A stretch of 58,093 nt of DNA, taken from positions 1 through 58,093 of the forward strand of contig CALGUG010000016.1 of assembly GCA_937902315.1 (NCBI GenBank), given 5' to 3'. Both the position numbers and the translations under genes were made by a program. This document shows, piece by piece, positions 43,351-52,182 of the stretch. How positions within the stretch are numbered: position 1 is the stretch's first letter; every line of letters begins with the position of its first letter. A model generated the notes under the pieces. It ran no database searches and was not told the origin of the DNA. It saw only the letters and a list, made by a program, of their open reading frames with translations. The stretch comes from an uncultured Chloroflexales bacterium. GTDB taxonomy: Bacteria; Chloroflexota; Chloroflexia; Chloroflexales; Chloroflexaceae.

Positions 43351-43418
43351 CGGGCGGGATGTTTGTAGCCGTAGGCGGACGCGGTTAGAGCCAATCTTGG
43401 GAGAGAGAACTCGCCGCC
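43351..43418 (+). repeat. Type A dispersed repeat, copy 10
   Basis: CGGGCGGGATGTT, TAGCCGTAGGCGGACGCG at 43366-43383, then GGGAGAGAGAACTCGCCGCC. Both ends well preserved. Confidence 0.9.
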
Positions 43419-43570
43419 AAAGCTTGAAGGTAATCAATTGGGTTTATTTTCACTGTACCGCTGTGGCACATACTGTATCAAACCGTAACCTGAACAACCG
43501 ATGCTGGCTATTCTAGTTAAAACTCCGAGGAAGATTAGAACTAATTTTTCCTAGACAATACGAGGTCTCC

Positions 43571-44527
43571 ATGCAGACGCTTCCCACGGTTCCGAATCAA
43601 ATGACGGTACACACCTCTCCCGACGACCAAACGCTGTCATTTACCTTTAGTCTTACACCGCCCGATCAGCAGATCGACGTTGTGTATCTAGATCGCGTCC
43701 ATGAAGTCCATGTCAATCTCGCCCTTGGGCGACTATGTACGATTGGCTGCCGCGAATGTAGCGCAACAAAGATCGGTCGCATGGCCCCCGCCGCGCTACG
43801 GGGGAACCTTTCGCCTGAAGCAGTGGGGCAAAAGGTGAGGGATATCGTTACGCATCTAGCGCCGATGCGCTATGGTCGATCGCTCGTCATCAGCACGATG
43901 AATGACGGAGATCCTCTCACTCGCCCCGTAGACGACCTTATCAAAACGGTACAGCAGATCCAACAAGTCTGCGCCGATAAAGGTGTGCTTTTGGATCGTA
44001 TCAACCTGTCTTCGTCGCTGGTTGCAAGCAAAAACGAGAAGCTTATTGAGCTTGCAGATCGCTACCAAGAGGCTTTCGGATCGCAGCTTGTACAGATCCA
44101 AGCTAGTCTATTGGCAACCAGTGTTAAACGCAATATTTTCGCTGGCGACATAAGCCAGCTCGCTGTGATAGCCGAAGCATTGAACTATTATCGCGAGGCC
44201 ATGCGTTCAGCGACCGGGCGCGGCGAGGTATGGGTGAACTACGTGGCTGTAAAGCAAGGCGATTTTGGGCGTGCCGATGGAGCAGATCAGCTTGAATCGA
44301 TCGCGCGAGTCGCCGACACCCTGCTGCGGGCCGGGCCTCAAGTCAAGCTAAAAATCACCCGCGGGACGGTTGATGATCTTGATGGCTGGCAGCAGCTTGA
44401 TGATGATGCCTACGAGCATTTTATTGATGCCGTCCTTGAGCGTTGGGGCGCACAGCTCGCGATTTACTGCCCTGATCGCAGAGCATGGCCATCTGTCCAA
44501 CATCGCTGTGGCCGTATTCAAGGATGA
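43571..44527 (+). CDS. Radical SAM-like protein (CxxxCxxC), RlmN/Cfr-like layout
   Basis: 318 residues. CTIGCREC at about 57-64 is the CxxxCxxC motif that holds the iron-sulfur cluster of radical SAM enzymes. Following strands (LVISTMNDGDPLTRPVDDLIKTV, LDRINLSSSLVAS, LVQIQASLLATS, EVWVNYVAVKQGDFGRADG) fit the partial TIM barrel and are reminiscent of RlmN/Cfr-type enzymes, though the second methylating-Cys arrangement is not evident. The end of the frame reads YCPDRRAWPSVQHRCGRIQG, which looks out of character. The +1 frame from about 44460 to 44564 gives a more protein-like end (LIAEHGHLSNIAVAVFKDEF). A frameshift is possible. Likely cotranscribed with the transporter 25 bp downstream. Confidence 0.72.
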   Translation: MQTLPTVPNQMTVHTSPDDQTLSFTFSLTPPDQQIDVVYLDRVHEVHVNLALGRLCTIGCRECSATKIGRMAPAALRGNLSPEAVGQKVRDIVTHLAPMRYGRSLVISTMNDGDPLTRPVDDLIKTVQQIQQVCADKGVLLDRINLSSSLVASKNEKLIELADRYQEAFGSQLVQIQASLLATSVKRNIFAGDISQLAVIAEALNYYREAMRSATGRGEVWVNYVAVKQGDFGRADGADQLESIARVADTLLRAGPQVKLKITRGTVDDLDGWQQLDDDAYEHFIDAVLERWGAQLAIYCPDRRAWPSVQHRCGRIQG

Positions 44528-44551
44528 ATTTGCAAAAGGGAGGAATGTTGT

Positions 44552-45379
44552 ATGGCCACGTTGATTGTGATCTCCTTAACTGCGTATATCGCAATTGCCT
44601 TACTGTTTAAGGCAGCCTCGTCCCACACACGGCCAGACCACTTAGTCATGGTTGCGCTCAGCAGTGTCGCACTGATCTCGGCGGTGATGATGATTATTCG
44701 CGGCGAGTGGGGCGGGACATGGTTAGGCGCTCTGATAGCAATTGTTTCTGGAGCACTCTTCTACTTCGCCTCGATCTTTCGCGTGCGCGCCCTCGCGACA
44801 ACGCCCGTATCGCTGGTTTTCGCTGTAACCAACCTCGATCTTGTGGTATCAGGCACCTTGGCGCTGCTCATTCCGATCTTCGGACAGTCGCTCACCATCT
44901 GGCAGGTGCTCGCGCTTATCACCGCTGCATCTGCCATTCTGATCGGTGGACACATCCGAGGCGTCGATCATATCTCGGCCGATACATTTATCTCGCTGGC
45001 GCTGCTTTCCGGCGCATCGATCGGCTTTGTGCTCTACGCATATTTCTTTCCAACGGCCTTGCTCTTCTTCATCCTGCTCGATCATCTGGCCGGCGTGGTG
45101 TTCAATGGCCGCACACTGTTGAGTGTGCAGCGCTCTGAAATCGGCTGGGGCCTTGTTGTAGGCATCTGTATGTTTGTTGGCTTCTGGTCGCTCTTGCAAG
45201 CCATAACCTTAAGTGCCAACAACGTGTCATTAGTCTTGCTTGTGTTGAGTTTAAAGACACCGTTTATCGCTCTGTTAGCCGTGCCGCTCTTCCGCGAACG
45301 TGTCACCTGGGCGAAGTTCGGTGCCGTTATCTTAGCCACGCTCTCATTGGTCTTGTGGGAAGCTGGAACATACTTTTAA
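44552..45379 (+). CDS. EamA/DMT-like membrane transporter
   Basis: 275 residues with about nine to ten membrane helices in two similar halves, for example VMVALSSVALISAVMMII, WLGALIAIVSGALFYFASI and WQVLALITAASAILIGGHI. The second half ends FRERVTWAKFGAVILATLSLVLWEAG, as in the drug/metabolite (EamA) superfamily. These export or import small metabolites. Twenty-five bp from the radical-SAM gene, suggesting that enzyme's product or substrate is carried. ATG 44552 follows GGGAGG at 44537-44542. Confidence 0.8.
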   Translation: MATLIVISLTAYIAIALLFKAASSHTRPDHLVMVALSSVALISAVMMIIRGEWGGTWLGALIAIVSGALFYFASIFRVRALATTPVSLVFAVTNLDLVVSGTLALLIPIFGQSLTIWQVLALITAASAILIGGHIRGVDHISADTFISLALLSGASIGFVLYAYFFPTALLFFILLDHLAGVVFNGRTLLSVQRSEIGWGLVVGICMFVGFWSLLQAITLSANNVSLVLLVLSLKTPFIALLAVPLFRERVTWAKFGAVILATLSLVLWEAGTYF

Positions 45380-45428
45380 ACCTATTCTTCGGTCATAGCA
45401 AATTCCCTTGATAAGTTCTGTCTAGCGC

Positions 45429-45497
45429 TGGCGGCTGAGTCCCAAGCTTCCATTCAGGCTTAAACCGCGTCCGCCTTCGGCTACCAACATCCCGCCC
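45429..45497 (-). repeat. Type A dispersed repeat, copy 11
   Basis: Reverse: GGCGGCTGAGTCCCAAGC, CCATTCAGG, CGCGTCCGCCTTCGGCTA at 45466-45483, ATCCCGCC. Preceded by ATAGCAAATTCC (45396). Convergent gap. Confidence 0.87.
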
Positions 45498-45574
45498 AAA
45501 AAAGGCAGGTGTTGCCTGTGCCGTTAGGCAACCCCAAAACCTAACAAAACCCCATTTTCATAACTCAACAAAAA

Positions 45575-45612
45575 CGAGAGCTTTCGTATACAACTACGAA
45601 AGCTCTTTTCTA
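45575..45612. terminator. Bidirectional terminator
   Basis: AGAGCTTTCGTA / TACGAAAGCTCT 12-bp stem with a T-run on the right (TTTTCT) and A-rich sequence on the left, so it could stop both the transporter and the beta-helix gene. Confidence 0.85.
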
Positions 45613-45635
45613 TTCAGCCTTAGTTAGAAGACTTT

Positions 45636-47180
45636 TTATTGCTTTACAATCGGCAGATAGAGATCCGAGCGCGTTAGAGTAGGCGTGCTAGAGGGGAGCG
45701 GCCCACCCGTCGCTGTAAGCTTAAGGGTCGCAGTTGCTGTTCTGGTTGCTTTGCTAGTGGCGCTTGATGTTTGGGTCGCCGTAGCGCTGGGTGTTTGGCT
45801 CGCTGTGGATGTGAGACTGGGCGTCTTGCTTGCGGTCGCGCTGGGCGTTTGGCTCGCTGTATGAGTTGGGCTTGGTGTTTGACTAGCCGTATGAGTTGGG
45901 CTTGGTGTTTGGCTCGCTGTTGGCGTATGGGTGGCAGTGCGTGTAGGGCTAGCGGTTTGGGTAGCCGTTGGCGACGCGGTATGAGTTGGGCTTGACGTTT
46001 GGCTCGCACTTGGTATCTGCGTTGGGCTTGGCACCACACTGTTATACTCGAACGCGCCGCTATCACAGCCCGCGCCCTGCGGTCGAGGCGCGCCACGTTG
46101 GTCGCTACTCAATACACAATCGGCACTGGGAATGCGGTTAATCGCCGGGCTTCCACTTTGCAAGGCGTATGTTAAGCTTGGCCCGCCGTTGTCAGCCAGT
46201 GGTCCAAGCAGCGGATCGATGTTATTAGCCGATGTTGCTGCCGAGAAGAAACAATGGTTATCACTGGCAATGTTGCCGCCACCATCAATCGGGATGGGAT
46301 TCGCATTACAGTCGCCTACCTCAGGGTTATGTAAAATCGTATTTTTGACGCTTGCGCTGCCCCCAGAAACATTGATTCCGCCCGCATACTGCCAGCCAAG
46401 GTTATCAGCGATCGTGCTATGGGTAATTTCAAGCTGGGCATCTTGGCTACCTACACCAGCACCATAGCTTGCACTGCTATTGCCGCTAATCGTGCTGTTG
46501 ATAATAATCGCTTTGGTGATGGTGGGATTGCCAATATTAAAGATGCCGCCACCTGCCCCACCTGCCGTATTGCCAACAATCAGGCTATTGCTAATTGTGT
46601 TGGTGCCATTGTGGAGATAAATACCACCACCTGAGCCACTCGATGTATTGCCACTGATAGTGCTATTAGTGACATTGATAGTGCTACCGATCCACGAGTA
46701 AATCCCTCCACCATTGCCTGCATGGCTATTGCTTACCACGCTGCGATCTAAAAAGAGCTTGCTATTGACATCATTCATGTAAATAGCGCCACCTTGACCA
46801 CTCGGATTGTATCCAGCGGTCAAGGTTAAGCCGCTGATATTCACCGTCGCGCCAATATTCAATACACGCACTGCGTTATTGCCGCTAATGGTTAACAGTG
46901 AAGCGCCCGGACCATTGATTGTGAGGTTTTTGTAGATTGCCAGTTCGCTCAATAAAGTAATGGTGCTGTTGGCGGGCAGATCAAACCTGATCGTATCGCC
47001 CGGCGCGGCATCGGCGATGGCTTGGCGCAAGGAGCCAGGCCCGCTATCGTTAGTATTGGTCACGATCAAGCTCGCGGCAAAAAGGCCTTGGAGGGGCGCA
47101 AGCATTGCCAGCAGCAGGAGGGCAACAACAAGCAGCACGCGCCATTGGCTACCCAAGCCCGGAGTATCCCTTCGGTTCAT
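45636..47180 (-). CDS. Secreted right-handed beta-helix surface protein with Ser/Thr/Pro tail
   Basis: 514 residues from ATG 47180. The alternative ATG 47237 would place 19 residues before the signal peptide. Signal segment: WRVLLVVALLLLAMLAPLQG. The body has beta-helix repeats rich in Asn/Gly/Ser (ISGNTSSGSGGGIYLHNGTN, NSLIVGNTAGGAGGGIF) and begins with a CSLREA-like NTNDSGPGSLRQAIADA segment. DQRGAPRPQGAGCDSGAFEY closes the helix domain, as in many Chloroflexota surface proteins. A ~120-residue low-complexity linker of TASQTPSPTH-type units follows, ending in LYLPIVKQ. The tail repeats are also repetitive at DNA level and prone to length change. Adhesive or carbohydrate-related role inferred. 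Confidence 0.88.
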   Translation of the reverse strand: MNRRDTPGLGSQWRVLLVVALLLLAMLAPLQGLFAASLIVTNTNDSGPGSLRQAIADAAPGDTIRFDLPANSTITLLSELAIYKNLTINGPGASLLTISGNNAVRVLNIGATVNISGLTLTAGYNPSGQGGAIYMNDVNSKLFLDRSVVSNSHAGNGGGIYSWIGSTINVTNSTISGNTSSGSGGGIYLHNGTNTISNSLIVGNTAGGAGGGIFNIGNPTITKAIIINSTISGNSSASYGAGVGSQDAQLEITHSTIADNLGWQYAGGINVSGGSASVKNTILHNPEVGDCNANPIPIDGGGNIASDNHCFFSAATSANNIDPLLGPLADNGGPSLTYALQSGSPAINRIPSADCVLSSDQRGAPRPQGAGCDSGAFEYNSVVPSPTQIPSASQTSSPTHTASPTATQTASPTRTATHTPTASQTPSPTHTASQTPSPTHTASQTPSATASKTPSLTSTASQTPSATATQTSSATSKATRTATATLKLTATGGPLPSSTPTLTRSDLYLPIVKQ

Positions 47181-47690
47181 AAACAGCTTTCTAGATAGAT
47201 TGCGGAATGCAACGATTGAAACCGTGTGATACTCCACTCAGCAAACTAGCCATAGCAAATGACAACGATCCGTATCACAAATAGATAAGCGAATCTCACA
47301 ACAGCTTTGGCTTTATACATCATCAAAGCCAGAGATAGGCTGAGATGCAAGAGTCACGCGATGCTGCACTATACCACAATAAGCTAGACAAGTTATTGAC
47401 CAGTGCTAGAGAGCGCAGTACTACTAAGCAACAAGCCAAGCAGCCAATGCCGCAGCGCGAGCCAAGGCTCGGCAATAAACGCTCGGTGCACACCAAGCCC
47501 ACTGAAAACCGCAATAGCCCAATCAACGCCCACCACTCCCCGCATTAAGGCTCTAAGAGTAAGCATACTACCGTGCCTAATTTATAAGTGTTAGTGTTTC
47601 ATAAGAAGATGACAAACACGAACTTAAGGACTTCCCAACTAGATATTTAAATGATATAGTTCTAATAACATTGAATATAATATTCTACAA
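47181..47690. other. Divergent gap without a supported gene
   Basis: About 510 bp, shifting from mid GC to AT-rich. It holds a small hairpin TGGCTTT...AAAGCCA near 47312-47335. Short open frames at 47345-47594 lack ribosome sites. Confidence 0.4.
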
Positions 47691-47705
47691 TAGAAAGGGT
47701 AATTC

Positions 47706-48239
47706 ATGGCTTTATCGCTTATCAATTTAGATGAAAAAACCCGAAAATTTATGATTGAAGAGATAGAACTAGATATCGAAAATGATGCCTTATATCTCAG
47801 CGAACGTTTAAGTACCATAGGTCATAACGAATATCCAACTTTGCTCAAGCAAGCAGCACAAAGTTATAACGACACTTGACTGGCACAAAATCTTCGTAGT
47901 AATAATAGGATGAATTCTCAGGAACAGAAGCGAACTCGAAATGGAGGCACCACTTTAGCAAAAGTACCTATAACAGCACCTGACACTCTTGCTGAAGGGG
48001 AATTTAATCGTTTCTATATTCGTGGATTATGTCGACGAGCAATTGAAGAGCAAATTCCTAATCTCGTTATTTATCGCGCTAAAGAGGTTAGTAACCCGCG
48101 TCCTGAATCAGAAGAGAAGATTGGAAAATCGATATCAGCCCAAACCTTACTTACTGATCTACGAACCCATCTTGGTATTGATACTGTTTTAGGTTTACCA
48201 GCTGGTCCTAACTCTGGTTTGAGTGTAAAACTCCCATAA
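47706..48239 (+). pseudogene. Conserved protein gene interrupted by one in-frame TGA
   Basis: ATG 47706, after AGAAAGG, opens 57 codons (LSLINLDEKTRKFMIEEIEL to AAQSYNDT) up to TGA at 47877-47879. The same frame then continues for 119 more sense codons to TAA at 48239: LAQNLRSNNRMNSQEQKR, VPITAPDTLAEGEFNRFYIR, GLCRRAIEE and LGLPAGPNSGLSVKL. The two halves match a single ~180-residue family of uncharacterised proteins as I recall it, whose members also read 'DETR..M.EEIE' at the front and 'GPNSGLS' at the end. Nothing else is broken, so the stop is recent or is read through. No SECIS-like structure was checked. AT-rich, next to the DUF6414-like gene. Confidence 0.75.
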
Positions 48240-48460
48240 TCCGCACCTGCTAATAATACTGCACGTTATAAACTTAAGATGGCCGGAAAGGCGAAACATA
48301 TAAAGCCCTGCCATCACATACTAAGCCACATTTCGGGCTACTGGTTTGGAATTCGATTACTCTATAACCGTAACTTGCTTGACAACGTGTAGCTACTATT
48401 GGATCTAGGTATCTTGCAATCTACAATAATTTCATTCTATAAGTAAAATAAAGGATAAAA

Positions 48461-49453
48461 ATGCAACAGAAAGATCTTGTCATCCCCATTTATATTGATA
48501 CGAATGCTCTTCTTGATCTATTGGCTTCTATAGAAGACGGGTTTAGCGTTGTTGAAAAAGTTACAACTCGTAATTCGGATTCTAAAAATATCAATAGAGA
48601 AGTTAAGGCAGACACAGGCACTGAGTTTGGTATACCAAATGTATTGAGTATGTTGAAACTAAATATTGGTTATTCTTCAAACTGGAAAAAAACTAGAGAG
48701 GATGGCAAGGAATCCCAAACAGATCGATATCATACATATGGTTCTTTATTTTATCGACTACGGGAGTTCCTTGAGCAGAATGAACTAATTAAATATCCAT
48801 CTCAAGACCATATAATTTGGGAAGATATAAAAGCTTCGGATTTTATCGAGATTCATGGCATATTCCGACCCAATCCGCTTTCAGATTCTCTGAAAATTCT
48901 GTGTCGGACACTTGATCTATTTATGATGATGTCAGATTATATTCCAAATAATTCTTCAGTAAATATATCAAATTCACGTCTGTCAAAACAACCAGCGCGT
49001 AATCAACAAAAAAGCAATACACCTATAGCGAACTCTCGCAATTCCTTTAATCAAGAACAATTAAAACAAATTGAGCAATTTAAGAATTTCTTTATAGGAA
49101 TTCTTAAAGATATACAAACAGATAATGTTTTCACCTTTGTAACTGATATACATGATATTCCAGAACACCAAGCAGTGTCCTTAGTCTACTCAGATTATCT
49201 ACGAGATCAGACAATAAGAGAAATTAGCCACAAAGAATATAGGATGTTGGGGAAGGTTGTTCGAAAAATCGATAAAGAAGATAGCGAGACAATAGATCTG
49301 TTACTTGGAACTGGTTTGGGCGGAATCAGTAGATCCGTTTTAGACCAAATTATTACAGTGCTCGGTATAATTCCCGGAATGAATTTGCCTAAGATTCAAA
49401 CTGAAATTAAAGGTCCAGCACTTGAAATTGTGCCAGTAGCAATATATGTTTAA
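48461..49453 (+). CDS. DUF6414-like protein
   Basis: 330 residues. The N-terminus IPIYIDTNALLDLLASIEDG is the hallmark I associate with DUF6414 proteins. A charged, Asn/Gln-rich middle (about 165-205) links to a C-terminal half with FTFVTDIHDIPEHQAVSLVYSDYLRD. No membrane helix and no known catalytic motif. Family members often occur in mobile or defence-associated regions, but role is unknown. AAAGGA precedes the ATG. Very AT-rich compared with the chromosome, so probably acquired. The 220-bp gap upstream has no gene. Confidence 0.65.
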   Translation: MQQKDLVIPIYIDTNALLDLLASIEDGFSVVEKVTTRNSDSKNINREVKADTGTEFGIPNVLSMLKLNIGYSSNWKKTREDGKESQTDRYHTYGSLFYRLREFLEQNELIKYPSQDHIIWEDIKASDFIEIHGIFRPNPLSDSLKILCRTLDLFMMMSDYIPNNSSVNISNSRLSKQPARNQQKSNTPIANSRNSFNQEQLKQIEQFKNFFIGILKDIQTDNVFTFVTDIHDIPEHQAVSLVYSDYLRDQTIREISHKEYRMLGKVVRKIDKEDSETIDLLLGTGLGGISRSVLDQIITVLGIIPGMNLPKIQTEIKGPALEIVPVAIYV

Positions 49454-49472
49454 AAATGCAGTCAAAATCATA

Positions 49473-49804
49473 TGAAAAGATATCATTCTTGATTGGGATA
49501 TTGTTGAGGAGCCAGACTATAGTTGCAAGCTGGCTGGTTTTGAGTCATGGCGCATCGAACTCTATAGCTCGGCCATTGTAATAAAGCTTGGTTGTAAGTT
49601 TCTGCCTCAGCTCGCGATCAGAATATCTACTGCTTTGGGCAAGATGTTGCTCAGCTATTAAACGATGCCCAGATTATCCTCCAGCATCTTGCGTTGATTG
49701 CATTGGAAACCCAGAAAGACCAAGAAGGCATTGCATTTCGCGTTGGCAATATCCGCGCTGCGACTGAGTGGGCGCTGGCCAAGGGCGGCGGCCTTGTGAT
49801 CTGA
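49473..49804 (+). pseudogene. Frameshifted remnant of a small gene
   Basis: Frame 1 reads ILDWDIVEEPDYSCKLAGFE, then SWRIELYSSAIVIKLG and CKFLPQLA, with no start. About 49612 the coding sense shifts to another frame: DQNIYCFGQDVAQLLNDAQI, then ALIALETQKDQEGIAFRVGN and IRAATEWALAKGG, ending at TGA 49802-49804. Together they look like one ~110-residue protein with one frameshift and a lost start. Family not recognised. It sits at the right edge of the AT-rich island. Confidence 0.42.
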
Positions 49805-50130
49805 AAGTCTGTCTCCTCAAGCACCCCTAACATATCTCCATAATGCAAAGTGAAGAGCAACTTTTACATCGCGCTTGCCCATTGTGGCTATAGTTGTCGC
49901 AGATGGGCGATAGACTATAGTCAAACCGAGCCAGTTTGCTAAGCCAGCTTGCTATTGTAAGCTTGGAACCCGCCATCGAGCCGACCTCAAATTACTCTGA
50001 TGATCAGAGCTACAAAGCGTAAGGCGCAGAAGCACATTGTGTTTTGCAGAGTCAAGCATTGCAATTCATCGTAGGCATTGATGTAGGCAATGACAGACCG
50101 CGAAACCAGCGCGAGTTAGGCTGCTATTAC

Positions 50131-50199
50131 TGGGCGAGATGTTTGTAGCCGTAGGCTGACGCGCTTAAGATCGAATTGGAGGAGAAAACTAAGCCGCTA
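50131..50199 (+). repeat. Type A dispersed repeat, copy 12
   Basis: GGGCGAGATG, TAGCCGTAGGCTGACGCG at 50146-50163, degenerate 3' end AAGCCGCTAG. Followed 15 bp later by CGAATTTGGTAT (50219-50230), a type B-like end. The flanking 49805-50130 holds no gene. Confidence 0.82.
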
Positions 50200-50298
50200 G
50201 ATCATTGAACTCAGCAAACGAATTTGGTATTATCAATTGTTGCGCGATCAAATACATGTTGCAGATTGTTAGGCGATACAGTTGATAAAGGCAGGGCT

Positions 50299-51015
50299 AT
50301 GGATGGAGATAGAAGGCTGCGCGAGATCAGAAGATTGCTCGAAACCGCTCTCGACAATCAGGAAGAGTATCTCTACGAGGGCGAGATGAGCTCGTATATG
50401 CGCTCGTATGCGGGCGATGCGGCGCGAGAATTGCAAACGCTCTTTCAGCGCGCCAGCCCAAGCCCAAGCGAGCTCGAACTCTGTGTGGCGGCGCTCGCTC
50501 AGCCCGAACGGATCGCCAATGGGCGCTCCAAATGGCTGCTGGCGCGCCTGCACGAGCAAAGCCACCCATTGCTGAGCGCCTTGGCCAAGGCCGATGATCC
50601 TCAACTGCGCCTCTTTGCAATCGAAGCGGCCAGCCAGCCTCTTGGCCAAGCTCATTTGCATGGCTACAGGCCGCGTGTCTTATGCCCACTGATCGCGCTT
50701 GTGCCAGAGTTGCTCGATGACCCCAACGACGAGCTGCGAGCGGCGGCGGTCGCTAGCTCAAGCTGGATGTGGAGCAATACTGCTTTTATCGAGCAACGCG
50801 CTCACCAACAAAGCGATCAGATTGTGATTCGGATTTATCGCAAGATCCTCTCGCTGCTCGATGATCCGGCGGCCAAGGTGCGGGCGGCCAGCGCAACGGC
50901 ACTAGGCGATTGGGCAGCCAAGCTAGCACAGCCCGCTCTAGCGCAGCTGCTTGTGCACGAAGATGATCCAAGTGTGCGCGCTGCGCTTAGCAAAGCGCTA
51001 GAAGACAAAAACTAG
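50299..51015 (+). CDS. HEAT-repeat protein
   Basis: 238 residues from ATG 50299. At least four helical pairs of HEAT/PBS-lyase type: HPLLSALAKADDPQLRLFAIEAA, LVPELLDDPNDELRAAAVASSS, ILSLLDDPAAKVRAASATALGDWA and LLVHEDDPSVRAALSKAL. Serves as a protein-binding scaffold in known members. No enzymatic motif. Type A copy 12 precedes it and a decayed gene follows 5 bp after its stop. Confidence 0.8.
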   Translation: MDGDRRLREIRRLLETALDNQEEYLYEGEMSSYMRSYAGDAARELQTLFQRASPSPSELELCVAALAQPERIANGRSKWLLARLHEQSHPLLSALAKADDPQLRLFAIEAASQPLGQAHLHGYRPRVLCPLIALVPELLDDPNDELRAAAVASSSWMWSNTAFIEQRAHQQSDQIVIRIYRKILSLLDDPAAKVRAASATALGDWAAKLAQPALAQLLVHEDDPSVRAALSKALEDKN

Positions 51016-51019
51016 ATTA

Positions 51020-51362
51020 TGCAAAACTCAGCCATCGTTAGCAAGTTTTACCATGCCTTAGATGAACTCCTGATTGTTGCAAAACGCGAAGCTGATTCGC
51101 TCTGCCAGCATAGATCTACCCTATTTAAGTGGCGATTTTAGCGATCTATTGCTTCCAGAAGAGCATATCTATCCGCTCGATGCCAAAGCAAAACAATCAC
51201 TCGGAGTGGAGTAAGTCAAAGAGCTTATCTATTTGGGTTATTGCTATGAAAGATACAACGAAGTACAATGAAAAGAGTAGCAGATACGAAGGAGAAGATT
51301 ATGAACCAAGAACTAGGATTTGTGTTATACGCTCACGCCCTTCTCGCAACCGATTAGAAATA
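51020..51362 (+). pseudogene. Multiply interrupted small gene
   Basis: ATG 51020 opens MQNSAIVSKFYHALDELL and IVAKREADSL. The likely continuation is in another frame (SIDLPYLSGDFSDLLLPEEH), then a TAA, then ELIYLGYCYERYNEV, further stops, and finally NQELGFVLYAHALLATD. Consistent with one ~110-residue protein decayed by a frameshift and several nonsense mutations. Family unknown. Confidence 0.5.
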
Positions 51363-51372
51363 TTGCTAGCTA

Positions 51373-51936
51373 TTACTCAAGTTCTGCAATAAAACTCCCT
51401 TCCAGCCTACGAATCCCCACATCCAAGCTATAGAGCAAGCTATCTAGGCGGCTTTTGCCGGGCTGGCGCGCTGGCATGTGCAACAAGAGGGCGCGTACTG
51501 CGGGCCTGACATGCTCGATCGCCCAGCGCACTTCAGCATCGCCAAGCGAGACAGCGCTAGCCCCATTCAGCTCGTGTGCCAAAGCTGCGTAGGCCGCTGG
51601 GCCGAGAATATGCTTGGTCTGTTTAATATCAACCAAGGGATGAGTGTAGGCGCTGGCCGCTGCCATACTGGCTGCGTGGGCGGCGGCAGAAGCGGCAGAA
51701 TCGCCTGCCTCGCGCGCGGCTGCATAGGCCGCCCAAGCCAAAGAGCGCAGTTTAGTGCTGCGCTTAGCTCCGCCCGCAAAACTCCGAATACCTTCGATTG
51801 CGGCGCGCGGCCGTGGATCGGTGGTAGCATAGGCCTCAAAGATCGGCAAGGCTCGTTCAGCGCAATCGGCAGCCCAAGCGCCCAAAGCCCGCAAAGTCTC
51901 CATGCTTAAGTCAAAATACTTGCTCGCTTGGCTCAT
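51373..51936 (-). CDS. Imm-5-like putative immunity protein
   Basis: 187 residues, alanine-rich and all-helical. TLRALGAWAADCAERALPIFEAY then TTDPRPRAAIEGIRSFAGG and repeated Ala-rich helices (ASAAAHAASMAAASAYTHP, LGPAAYAALAHELNG) match the Imm-5 immunity-protein pattern. In polymorphic toxin loci such proteins neutralise a partner toxin, but no toxin gene lies near, so it is an orphan or has another use. Both ATG start and the preceding gap are ordinary. Confidence rests on the CAE..LP.FE...DxRPRxAI motif. Confidence 0.72.
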   Translation of the reverse strand: MSQASKYFDLSMETLRALGAWAADCAERALPIFEAYATTDPRPRAAIEGIRSFAGGAKRSTKLRSLAWAAYAAAREAGDSAASAAAHAASMAAASAYTHPLVDIKQTKHILGPAAYAALAHELNGASAVSLGDAEVRWAIEHVRPAVRALLLHMPARQPGKSRLDSLLYSLDVGIRRLEGSFIAELE

Positions 51937-52025
51937 TAGGCTACTCCAACTCTAGTTCATTTTCCTAAAAATGGCTCTGAATGCTTGTCCCAAAGCAAAC
52001 AATTTATCTTTGAATATCCATATCT

Positions 52026-52110
52026 TATACCAGATCTGGTTCTTTGCATAAAGTGTTACTTTTAGGGTGCACAACAGGCCTTCGGCAGGTGGAACTTCTC
52101 TTTTTGGTGT
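52026..52110 (-). repeat. Type B element, reverse copy
   Basis: TATACCAGATCTGGTT at 52026 (end motif) and GGCCTTCGGCAGGTGGAACTT at 52078-52098. Lies in the divergent gap between the Imm-5-like and DUF5946-like genes. Confidence 0.6.
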
Positions 52111-52182
52111 GTGTTGAAAAAGACTTCCTGCAAACGGAACAGTGTAAATAATATAGAGCTGAAGGGATAACTGGAAGAGCTG

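Noticed and set aside
47345..47594. Two overlapping short plus-strand frames before the interrupted gene
   Set aside because: No ribosome site and biased composition (Gln, Arg, Ser, Pro).
51129..51392. 87-codon plus-strand frame
   Set aside because: It reads across a decayed gene in a frame different from the protein-like fragments.
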